From assembly GCF_008632125.1 (NCBI RefSeq), contig NZ_VWRN01000023.1, positions 62,001 through 126,000 of the forward strand: a stretch of 64,000 nucleotides of DNA, given 5' to 3'. The first letter of the stretch is position 1. Every line of letters starts with the position of its first letter. Positions 32,394 through 40,579 of the stretch are shown here, in pieces. Both the position numbers and the translations under genes were made by a program. The DNA is from Cupriavidus cauae (GTDB lineage: Bacteria > Pseudomonadota > Gammaproteobacteria > Burkholderiales > Burkholderiaceae). Under the pieces are notes generated by a model. That model saw nothing but the letters and a program-made list of their open reading frames with translations. It was not told the origin of the DNA and searched no databases.

Positions 32394-33617
32394 ATGGCAG
32401 CGTTCGCGATGGCGGGGGTCGCGATGAGGGCGTGCCTGCGCGGTAACGTCCGCCGGCTCGCGGCGGCGTCGCGCGCGCTGCTCGGCGCCGCGCTGCTGAC
32501 CGCGTCGCTCGGCTGCGCCGCGGCGTCCTGTCCCTGGCCCGCCTGGGACAGCTTCAAGCGCGACACCATCAGCGCCGACGGCCGCGTGATCGACGCCAGC
32601 ACGCCGCAGCAGACCACGGTGTCCGAAGGCCAGGCCTATGCGCTGTTCTTCGCGCTGGTCGCCAACGACCGGCCGACCTTCGAGCGGCTGCTCGCCTGGA
32701 CCGAGAACAACCTCGCCGAGGGCGATCTCGCTTCACGTCTGCCGGCATGGATCTGGGGCAAGCGCGAGGCCGCCGACGGCAAGCCCGAGAGCTGGGGCGT
32801 GCTCGACGCGAACCCCGCCTCCGACGCCGATCTGTGGATCGCCTACGCGCTGCTGGAGGCCGGCCGGCTCTGGCAGGAGCGCCGCTACACCGCGCTCGGC
32901 ACCGTGATCGCGCGCCAGGTGGTGCGCCAGGAGACCGCGCTGCTGCCGGGGCTGGGCCGCACGCTGCTGCCCGGGCCGATGGGCTTTCATCCTTCGCCGA
33001 CGATGTGGCGGCTCAATCCGAGCTATGTGCCGCCGCAGCTGATGCGCCGGTTCGCCGCGCTGTGGCCGCAACAGCCGGAATGGGCGCAGCTGCTGTCCAG
33101 TTCGGCCCGCCTGCTGCTCGATACCGCGCCGCGCGGCTTCTCTCCCGACTGGGTCGAATATCACGCGGGTGCGAAACCGGGCTTCCGTCCCGACCAGCAG
33201 ACGCAGGCCGAAGGCGCGTACAACGCGATCCGCGTCTATCTGTGGGCCGGCATGCTGGCGCCGCAGGATCCGCTGCGCGCGCCGCTGCTGAAGACCTATC
33301 GCCCGATGGCGGACTACACCATCGCGCACGGCCATCCGCCCGAGCGCGTCGATACGCGCTCCGGCACCGTCGGGCCGAATTCGGGCAACGGCGGCTTTTC
33401 CGCCGCGGTGGCGCCGTACCTCTCCGCGCTCGGCGAAGCCGCCGCGGCGCAGCGCCAGGTCGAGCGGATGCGCAAGCTGGCCGCGGAACAGCCGCTGGGC
33501 TATTACAGCCAGGTGCTGGCGCTGTTCGCCCTCGGCCATCTCGATGGCCTGTACCGTTTCGAAGCCGACGGCGCGCTGACGCCGGCCTGGACAGCGACAT
33601 GCCCCGTTCGCCGCTGA
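32394..33617 (+). CDS. bcsZ: Periplasmic endo-beta-1,4-glucanase BcsZ (GH8)
   Basis: A 407-residue glycoside hydrolase family 8 enzyme with a signal peptide ending near CAAASCP. The catalytic acid is in TVSEGQAYALFFALVANDRP; the domain also shows DADLWIAYALLEAGRLW, SPDWVEYH and EGAYNAIRVYLWAGM. It trims or edits cellulose during export. It starts one base after the bcsB stop and overlaps bcsC by 19 bp. Confidence 0.94.
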   Translation: MAAFAMAGVAMRACLRGNVRRLAAASRALLGAALLTASLGCAAASCPWPAWDSFKRDTISADGRVIDASTPQQTTVSEGQAYALFFALVANDRPTFERLLAWTENNLAEGDLASRLPAWIWGKREAADGKPESWGVLDANPASDADLWIAYALLEAGRLWQERRYTALGTVIARQVVRQETALLPGLGRTLLPGPMGFHPSPTMWRLNPSYVPPQLMRRFAALWPQQPEWAQLLSSSARLLLDTAPRGFSPDWVEYHAGAKPGFRPDQQTQAEGAYNAIRVYLWAGMLAPQDPLRAPLLKTYRPMADYTIAHGHPPERVDTRSGTVGPNSGNGGFSAAVAPYLSALGEAAAAQRQVERMRKLAAEQPLGYYSQVLALFALGHLDGLYRFEADGALTPAWTATCPVRR

Positions 33618-36600
33618 TCCCCGCCGCCGCGGTACTGCTCGTCCCGGCGATGCCCGCGGCAGCGCAGGCCCCAACCGCGCCCGCCGCGCCCGCCGCGCCG
33701 GCCACGTCCTCAGCCAATGCGGAACTCGCCCGCCTGCTGTCGTCGGCGCGCATGTGGGAAGCCAAGAATCGCGCCGACCTGGCGCGCAGCGCCCTCGACA
33801 AGATCCTGACGATCGAGCCGCAGCAGCCCGATGCGCTGCTGTTGCTGGCGCAGATCGAGCTGCGCTCGAACCGCCCGGCCGAGGCGCAACGTATCCTGCA
33901 GCGCCTGCGCCAGCATCATCCGAAGCATCCGGCCACCCGCGAGCTCGAGGACACCTACCGCATCGCCACGCAGGACAAGCGCGAGATGGCGACGGTGCGC
34001 ATGCTGGCGCGCGGCGGCAACGAGAAGGAAGCGCTCGACCGGCTGCAGCGGCTGTTTCCCGACGGGCCGCCGCAGGGCGAGCTGGCGATCGACTACTACC
34101 GGATCCTGGCGGGCACCGACGCCGGCCGTCCGCGCGCCATCGCCGAACTGCGCAGGCAACTGGCGCAGCGGCCCGACGATGCGCGCCTCGCGCTGGTGCT
34201 GGGGGACCTGCTGACCGACCGCCCCGCCACGCGCGCCGAAGGCCTCGATCTGCTGTATCGACTGAGCCAGCGCACCGACGCCGACCGCAAGACGGCGCTC
34301 GACATCTGGCGCCGCACGCTGTATCGCGTCAATGACGATCCCGCTTACGCGGTCTGGTTCGAGCGCTATCTGAAGGAAGTGCCCGACGACGACATCGCGC
34401 GGCAGACGCTGGCCGAACTCGAGGCCAGGCGAGAGGCGCATCGGCGCATGCTGGCCGATCCCGCCTGGCAGGCGCGCCAGCGCGGCCTGCGGCAGCTCGA
34501 GCGCGGCAACCTTGCCGAAGCGCAGGCCGCCTTCGAACAGGCCATGCGCACGCGCGGCAACGATGCCGAGGTGGTCGGCGGCCTGGGCCTGGTGCGGCTG
34601 CGCGAGGGCCGCCACGACGAGGCGCGCGCGCTGTTTTCCCGCGCGCTGCAGCTCGATCCCGAGCAGCGCAACAAGTGGCGCAGCCTGCTGGATACCGCCA
34701 CCTTCTGGGGCACGATCGCACGCGCGCGGCTGGCCGGCACGCAGGGCAAGCCCGCCGAGGCCGAGACACTGGCCCAGCAGGCGCTGGCGCGCCAGCCCGA
34801 CAACGCCGATGCGCTCGTCATCCTGGCCGACGCGCTGGTTGCGCAGCAACGCGAGGCTGAAGCCGAGACGCTGCTGCGCCAGCAGCTGGCCGGCCGCACG
34901 CCGGACCCTGGCGCGCTGCGCCGGCTGGTGGCGCTGCTGCAGAACAGCGGCCGCCACGCCGAGATCGGACCGCTGCTGGCCGCGACCGAAGCGCGCCTGC
35001 AGAAATCGCCGGCCAATGCGGAAACGCTGGGCCAGTTGCGCGCCGAGCTGCTGACGCGCCAGGCCGACCAACTGCTGGCGGAGCGCCGCGCGAGCCCGGC
35101 GATCGCCCGGCTGGAGGAGGCGCTGCGGCTGACACCCGACGCGCCCTGGACGCGCTACACGCTGGCGCGGGCCTATCGCGATCTCGGCCTGCCTGCGCTG
35201 GGCCGCGAGACCATGGACGAGGGCCTGCGCCTCGCGCCGAGCGCCGACATGCGCTATGCGGGCGCGCTGTTCCTGAATTCGGTCGACGACCCCGATGCCG
35301 CCGCCACGCTGCTGGCGCAGATTCCCGACACCGAGCGCACCGAGGGCATGCGCGAACTCGGCGGCAATCTGCACGCGCAGCAGTGGCTGCGGCAGGGCCG
35401 CCTGGCGCTGGCCGCCGGCCGTCCCGACGAGGCGCGCGCGCTGCTGCGGCAAGCCGCCGACGCGACGCAGGCGGACCCGCAGATGCTGGCCACCGTCGGC
35501 CGCGAAGCGATCGCGCTGGGCGAGGCCGACTATGGGCTCGGGCTCGTGCAACAGTGGCTGGCCGCGCATCCCGACGACCCGGCCATCGGCGTGCGGCTGC
35601 GTTACGGCGAGCTGCTGGCCGCCGCGGGCCGCGACGATGCGCTGCGCGCGTGGCTGGACGACCTGCGTGCCCGCGATGCGCGGACCCGCGGTCAACGGGG
35701 CGCCTTCGAACCCGGGCAGCGCGCCGCGCTGGACGACCAGGCGCTGCGGCTCGCGCTGCGCGACACCGACCGCCATCTCGACGCCGACGATCCCGCCGGT
35801 GCGCTGCGCGTGCTGGCGGCGGTGCCGGCCGGACAGCAACAGGACCGGCGCTGGTCGCTCGCGTTGGCCGACGTGCGGGAGCGGCAAGGCGATCTCGATG
35901 GCGCCGCCGCTGCCGCGCGCACGGTGCTCGCACGCAGCCCGGACGATGCCGAGGCGCGCCTGACGCTGGCCCGGCTCGCCGAACGCGCCGGGCGCAACGA
36001 CGAGGCGCTGCGCATCGTGCGCGACGTGCTGGCCGGCACGGCGGAGGACGATATCGATACGCGGCTGTCGGCAGCGCGGCGCCTGACCGCGCTGCGCCGC
36101 GACGGCGAAACGGCCGCGGTGGTCGACGCGCTGCGCCAGCGCTATCCACAGCGCGCGGATATCGTCGTACAGCAGGGGCGCATCGCGCAGTCGCGCGGCG
36201 AGTTCAACGAGGCGGCCTCGCTGTACCGGCAGGCCCGCACGCTCGAACAGGCCGAGGCCGCGGCGCCCGCGGCCGGCGGCACCGCCGCGCAGCGCGCGCT
36301 GCAGGATCTCGATGCGCGTCGCGACGGCCAGGTCGCCACCGCGACGCTGTTCTCGCGCAAGTCCGGCGACAGCGGCATTTCCGAGCTGAGCGCCACCGAA
36401 ATCCCGCTCTACGTGCGGATTCCGCATGGCTACACCGGCCATGTGTTCTTCCACGCCGATACCGTGCTGCTCGATGCCGGCACGCTGCGCACGGACGTCG
36501 CCAACGGCGCCGACGAGTTCGGCCAGATCGCCGCGCGCGGCGGCGCCGGCATCGCGCCGCGCGGGCAATCCGACAAGGGCGTGGCGCTGGCCGCGGGCTA

Positions 36601-37447
36601 TGCGTACAACGGCGCCTACGACAGCTGGCGCGCGGATCTCGGCACGACCCCGCTCGGCTTCCTGCAGCAGACCGTGGTGGGCGGACTGCGCTATCGCGCC
36701 GAGCTGAACCGCGCCGCGGCCACGGTCGACGTGTCGCGCCGCGCGGTCACCAGCAGCCTGATCTCCTACGCCGGCGCGATCGATCCAGCCAGCGGCGAAC
36801 GCTGGGGTGGCGTGGCGCGCAACGGCATCACGCTTGGGTACTCGCACGATGTCGGGCGCGGCAGCGTGTTCGCCACCGTTGGCGCCGGTGTGCTGACCGG
36901 GCACAACGTCCGCACCAATCGCGAGTTCACGGTGCGCGCCGGCTTCGACTGGCCGCTGCTGCAGGCGCGCAACCAGCGCGTGACCAGCGGACTGGTGGTC
37001 AACTACTGGCGCTACCAGGAAAACCTGCGCTACTACACCTTCGGCCACGGCGGCTACTACAGCCCGCAGCGCTATCTGTCGCTGGCGGTGCCGCTCGAAT
37101 GGACGGGACGGCGCGGCGCGTGGTCGTGGCGGCTGGGCGGCTCGGCCGGCTGGTCGGATACCTACGAGAAGGACATGCCCTACTATCCGACCCGGCCGGA
37201 CCTGCAGCGCATGGCGGGCGATCGGACGTTCCGCGGCGGCAACGGCGGCGGCTTCAGCTATACCGCGCTGGCCGCGGTCGAATACCGCTTCGCGCCGAAG
37301 TGGGTCGCCGGCATGGCGCTGCAGATCGACCGCTCGCGCGACTATGCGCCCAATCGCGCGATCGCCTATCTGCGCTATCACTTCGAACCGCAGCGCGGGC
37401 CGGTGCCGTTCCCGCCCGAGCCGGTTCGGCCGTATTCCTCGTACTAG
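33599..37447 (+). CDS. bcsC: Cellulose export outer-membrane protein BcsC
   Basis: A 1282-residue export subunit. A signal peptide (ending PAAAQAP) is followed by roughly 950 residues of TPR-like helical repeats, rich in Ala, Leu, Arg and Glu, and a C-terminal beta-barrel of about 330 residues with GYAYNGAYDSWRADLGTTPL, VVGGLRYRAELNRAAATVDV and a final aromatic-containing strand region. It takes the glucan across the outer membrane. The start is placed at 33599 inside the end of bcsZ (19-bp overlap), because the signal peptide begins there and the longer frame upstream is a shadow of bcsZ. Confidence 0.93.
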   Translation: MPRSPLIPAAAVLLVPAMPAAAQAPTAPAAPAAPATSSANAELARLLSSARMWEAKNRADLARSALDKILTIEPQQPDALLLLAQIELRSNRPAEAQRILQRLRQHHPKHPATRELEDTYRIATQDKREMATVRMLARGGNEKEALDRLQRLFPDGPPQGELAIDYYRILAGTDAGRPRAIAELRRQLAQRPDDARLALVLGDLLTDRPATRAEGLDLLYRLSQRTDADRKTALDIWRRTLYRVNDDPAYAVWFERYLKEVPDDDIARQTLAELEARREAHRRMLADPAWQARQRGLRQLERGNLAEAQAAFEQAMRTRGNDAEVVGGLGLVRLREGRHDEARALFSRALQLDPEQRNKWRSLLDTATFWGTIARARLAGTQGKPAEAETLAQQALARQPDNADALVILADALVAQQREAEAETLLRQQLAGRTPDPGALRRLVALLQNSGRHAEIGPLLAATEARLQKSPANAETLGQLRAELLTRQADQLLAERRASPAIARLEEALRLTPDAPWTRYTLARAYRDLGLPALGRETMDEGLRLAPSADMRYAGALFLNSVDDPDAAATLLAQIPDTERTEGMRELGGNLHAQQWLRQGRLALAAGRPDEARALLRQAADATQADPQMLATVGREAIALGEADYGLGLVQQWLAAHPDDPAIGVRLRYGELLAAAGRDDALRAWLDDLRARDARTRGQRGAFEPGQRAALDDQALRLALRDTDRHLDADDPAGALRVLAAVPAGQQQDRRWSLALADVRERQGDLDGAAAAARTVLARSPDDAEARLTLARLAERAGRNDEALRIVRDVLAGTAEDDIDTRLSAARRLTALRRDGETAAVVDALRQRYPQRADIVVQQGRIAQSRGEFNEAASLYRQARTLEQAEAAAPAAGGTAAQRALQDLDARRDGQVATATLFSRKSGDSGISELSATEIPLYVRIPHGYTGHVFFHADTVLLDAGTLRTDVANGADEFGQIAARGGAGIAPRGQSDKGVALAAGYAYNGAYDSWRADLGTTPLGFLQQTVVGGLRYRAELNRAAATVDVSRRAVTSSLISYAGAIDPASGERWGGVARNGITLGYSHDVGRGSVFATVGAGVLTGHNVRTNREFTVRAGFDWPLLQARNQRVTSGLVVNYWRYQENLRYYTFGHGGYYSPQRYLSLAVPLEWTGRRGAWSWRLGGSAGWSDTYEKDMPYYPTRPDLQRMAGDRTFRGGNGGGFSYTALAAVEYRFAPKWVAGMALQIDRSRDYAPNRAIAYLRYHFEPQRGPVPFPPEPVRPYSSY

Positions 37448-37465
37448 ATCGGATCGACGCGAATC

Positions 37466-39478
37466 ATGAACCCATCGACGAGGCCCGCCACCACCTCCCT
37501 GACACCGTCCTCCGCCGCGACGACGGCGACGCCCGCCCCGCCGCGCTCGGCGCTGTTCGCGCGGCTGCAGGCGCGGCCCTCGCTGGCGATCGACGGCCTC
37601 CCGGCCGAACTGGCGACGCTGGCGCCTGGCCACGTGCATATCGTCTATGCCGAGCCGTCGCCGGCGCGCGATGCGCTTTTCTGGCAGACCGCCGCCAACG
37701 CGCTGCGCGGACCGGCCACGGTGCTGTCCGCACGTCCGGTCGACGGCATCGCGCAGGCGCTGCGCGAGCACGGCCTCGATATCGACGTCCGCGGCGCGCT
37801 GCATCATCGCGCCAATCTGTGCGGGCTGCGAGTCGGCCGCGCTCACGGCAGCAGCAACGGCAATGGAAGCCGCGCCGCCGGCATCGACACGCTGACCGAT
37901 GCGCTGCAGGCGCTGGCAGACCAATGCGCGGCCCGCCACAGCGTGGTGATGGTCGAAGGCGCGGAGGCCTGCTTCTCCTGGGACGACGGCGCGCGCCTGT
38001 CGCGCGAAGGCGCGCGGCTCGCCGCGTGGTGCGCGCGCGAGCGGCTGTCGCTGCTGCTGGTGCTGGCGCCGCCGACGGACGACCTCGACGAGATCCGGCG
38101 GCCGGCCGATCTCGGCAGCCTGCACGCCCGCTTCGCCGGTGCCGCGCATCTGTCCCAGGTGCAGGGCCAATACACCTGGGAGGTGGCGTTCTGGCGCGAT
38201 CGCGAAGCGGTGCTCGCCAGCCGCTCGCTGCCGCTGCGCTTCGCCGCCGACGAGCATCGCCTGATGGTCAGCGGCGCCGGCGCGGACGGCGAAGGCGAAG
38301 CGGCGGCGGCCGGCCTGCTCGCGCCCGACGAACATCGCGTGATCGTTTGCCGCGACGCCGTCGCCCACGAGCGTTGGGTGCCGGAGTCCTGGCAGCTGGT
38401 CGACAGCAACGAGGCCGCGGTGGCCAGCGCCGGCGGCGCGGTGGCGGCGACCGTGCTGCTGCACTACCAGGGCAACCGCGCCTTCGAGACGCTGGCCGAG
38501 CAGGTGCACCGGCTGCGGCGCACGCGCGGCAGCGCGCTGAAGATCGTCGTGCGCGAGGACCAGGAAGCGATGCGGCAGCACTACGAGCTGCTGCTGCTCA
38601 ATCTCGGCGCCAACCTGGTGATCGCGCGGCGCACGCCGTTCGCGCGCGTGCAGGCGATGCTCGAGGGCGTGCAGGGACAGGTGTTCTCGCGTCCGCTGCC
38701 GGCGGACTACCGCACCGCGTTGTCGGCGGTGCTGACGGGCTCGGCGATCGGCTACGTGCCCCCGGCCGAATTCATCGACACGGTGCGCGGCGCGGTCGAA
38801 CAGGGCCGGACCATCCGGCTGCCGCACGTGCTGCTGCGCCTGACGCTGCTGCCGGAGGTCGCGCATATCGACGCGCTGCGCGCCTGCCGCATGAACCGTA
38901 CCGGCGATATCTGCAGCGCCGATGCCGACAGCGTCTACGTGTTCTTCTTTGCCTGCCGGCTCGACGACGCCGACGCGGTCTGCCGGCGCGTGTTCCAGCG
39001 GCCGCTGGAGGCGCTGTTCTCGGGCGAGCTGCGCTGCGGCGACGCGCCGACCATCGAGGCCGCGCTGAACGCGTTCGCGCAGCAGGCCGCGGAGCGGACG
39101 CTGCCCGACTACAGCGGCTGGCTGCAGGCGCGGGAGGAAGCCAGCGCGGCGGCGGTGGCGGAAGGCGCTACGGTGGCCGAAGGCGCCACGGTGCCCGCCA
39201 TGCCGGCCGAGGCAAGTCCACAGGCCGGAGCCGGTGCCTGGCCCGAGGACCGCGGCGAACATCGCGCCGACATTCGCGCCGAAATCACCGGTGAAAATCG
39301 CGCGCGGAATCGCGCCGAGGATCACGCCGAACATCGCGCAGAACATCGCGCCGGCCCCGCGCTGCCGCTGCTGTCCCCGCTCGATGCGCTGCGGCCGGCC
39401 GCAGCGGCTCACGCCACGCATTCCAAACCCCGCACCGCGCCGACGCCGGCCGCGGTGCCGCTCAAAGCCCGGGAATAG
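37466..39478 (+). CDS. bcsE: Cyclic-di-GMP-binding cellulose regulator BcsE
   Basis: A 670-residue BcsE-type protein. The GIL domain that binds cyclic-di-GMP is recognisable, and the RxGD I-site reads RTGD at residues 478-481 (RMNRTGDICSADADSVYVF). BcsE binds the dinucleotide and promotes maximal cellulose output with BcsF, BcsG and BcsQ. The C-terminal 110 residues are low complexity (AEGATVAEGATV, then repeats such as HRADIRAEITGENRARNRAE and DHAEHRAEHRAG) encoded by 12-bp-type direct repeats, unlike the E. coli protein. It is cytosolic and lies 18 bp after bcsC. Confidence 0.9.
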   Translation: MNPSTRPATTSLTPSSAATTATPAPPRSALFARLQARPSLAIDGLPAELATLAPGHVHIVYAEPSPARDALFWQTAANALRGPATVLSARPVDGIAQALREHGLDIDVRGALHHRANLCGLRVGRAHGSSNGNGSRAAGIDTLTDALQALADQCAARHSVVMVEGAEACFSWDDGARLSREGARLAAWCARERLSLLLVLAPPTDDLDEIRRPADLGSLHARFAGAAHLSQVQGQYTWEVAFWRDREAVLASRSLPLRFAADEHRLMVSGAGADGEGEAAAAGLLAPDEHRVIVCRDAVAHERWVPESWQLVDSNEAAVASAGGAVAATVLLHYQGNRAFETLAEQVHRLRRTRGSALKIVVREDQEAMRQHYELLLLNLGANLVIARRTPFARVQAMLEGVQGQVFSRPLPADYRTALSAVLTGSAIGYVPPAEFIDTVRGAVEQGRTIRLPHVLLRLTLLPEVAHIDALRACRMNRTGDICSADADSVYVFFFACRLDDADAVCRRVFQRPLEALFSGELRCGDAPTIEAALNAFAQQAAERTLPDYSGWLQAREEASAAAVAEGATVAEGATVPAMPAEASPQAGAGAWPEDRGEHRADIRAEITGENRARNRAEDHAEHRAEHRAGPALPLLSPLDALRPAAAAHATHSKPRTAPTPAAVPLKARE

Positions 39479-39485
39479 CATCGCC

Positions 39486-39689
39486 ATGCGCGTCTTTATC
39501 GGATATTTCATCTGGGGCCTGATACTGGCCGCCCCCGTCGCCTGGCTGATCTGGAAGCTGGACCTGATGCGCGTGATGCCGCGCTGGTTCCAGCCGCGCC
39601 AGCGCCGCGCGGTGCGGCTGCCGCCCCAGCTCGAAGGCATCGTGATCCGCGGCAAGCGGTGGCAGGCGCCGAAGGACGGCACGCGATGA
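39486..39689 (+). CDS. bcsF: Cellulose biosynthesis protein BcsF
   Basis: A 67-residue single-span membrane protein: MRVFIGYFIWGLILAAPVAW, then a basic cytosolic tail (RWFQPRQRRAVRLPPQLEG). In the E. coli system BcsF anchors BcsE at the membrane. Position (between bcsE and bcsQ), topology and length fit, but sequence identity to the E. coli protein is weak, so the name rests partly on context. Its stop overlaps the bcsQ start by 4 bp. Confidence 0.75.
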   Translation: MRVFIGYFIWGLILAAPVAWLIWKLDLMRVMPRWFQPRQRRAVRLPPQLEGIVIRGKRWQAPKDGTR

Positions 39690-40579
39690 AGACGATCGCC
39701 ATCGTCGCGCCGGTAGGCGGCGCGGGCCGCAGCACGATGACCGCCGCGCTGGCCTCGCTGCTGGCCGGGCGCGGGCATGCGGTGCTGGCGCTGGAGTGCG
39801 ATCCGCGTAATCTGCTCGGCCTGCATTTTGGCCTGCGCGAGCCGGTCGAACGCGGGCTGGTCGACGCGGCGCTGCGGCCGTCGGCGAGCGACTGGGCCAC
39901 CGCGGCCCTGCGCAGCGACGACGACGTGCTGCTGGTGCCGTGGGGTCAGGTGGATGGATTGCCTCGCGACAACCGTGGTGGCGACAGCCACGGCCACAGC
40001 CACGGCGACGGCGACGGCGACGGCGAACGCGAACGCGAATGCGAATGCGGCGGCACCGATGATGACGCCGAGGCCGTCGCCACGCGCTGCCTGATCGAGC
40101 AGCCGCACTGGCTGCGCGCGCTGCTGGCGCAGGTCGACCTGCCCGACGACGGCATTGTCCTGATCGATACGCCCGCCTGGCCGGCCCTGCATGCCACGCA
40201 GGCGCTCGCCGCCGCGGATCTGGCGCTGGTGCTGGCGCCGCCCGAGCCGGAGGTCTGCGCCACGCTGCCGCGCATGCAACATGCGCTGGAACGGATCGGC
40301 CTGCCCTATCGCGTGGTGGCAACGCGGGTCCAGCCCGCGCGCCAGCTGCATGGCGATGTGCTGGCGCTGCTGCGCACCCGGCTGCGCGAGCGGCTGCTGC
40401 CCTATCAGGTGCATCTGGATCACGGCCTGCCCGAAGCGCTGGCGCGCGGCGAGAACTTCTGCCGCGCGATGCCGCATTCGCAAGCCGCGCACGATCTGCA
40501 GGGCATCGCAGCCTGGCTGTCGCAATGGATCGCGGCATCGCTTGGTGCGGCCGCGCAAGACGCGGGGACACGCAGATGA
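39686..40579 (+). CDS. bcsQ: Cellulose synthase-associated ATPase BcsQ (ParA/MinD-like)
   Basis: A 297-residue ParA/MinD-superfamily protein, which in enterobacteria places cellulose synthesis at the cell pole. The P-loop reads APVGGAGRSTMTAAL, lacking the usual lysine pair (KGGxGKS), as also seen for other BcsQ proteins; Walker B is VLIDTPAWPALHA. A striking low-complexity insertion at about residues 95-122, rich in His, Gly, Asp, Glu and Cys (HGHSHGDGDGDGERERECEC), is encoded by a 6-bp-type repeat at 39985-40045. The ATG at 39686 overlaps the bcsF stop. Confidence 0.87.
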   Translation: MKTIAIVAPVGGAGRSTMTAALASLLAGRGHAVLALECDPRNLLGLHFGLREPVERGLVDAALRPSASDWATAALRSDDDVLLVPWGQVDGLPRDNRGGDSHGHSHGDGDGDGERERECECGGTDDDAEAVATRCLIEQPHWLRALLAQVDLPDDGIVLIDTPAWPALHATQALAAADLALVLAPPEPEVCATLPRMQHALERIGLPYRVVATRVQPARQLHGDVLALLRTRLRERLLPYQVHLDHGLPEALARGENFCRAMPHSQAAHDLQGIAAWLSQWIAASLGAAAQDAGTRR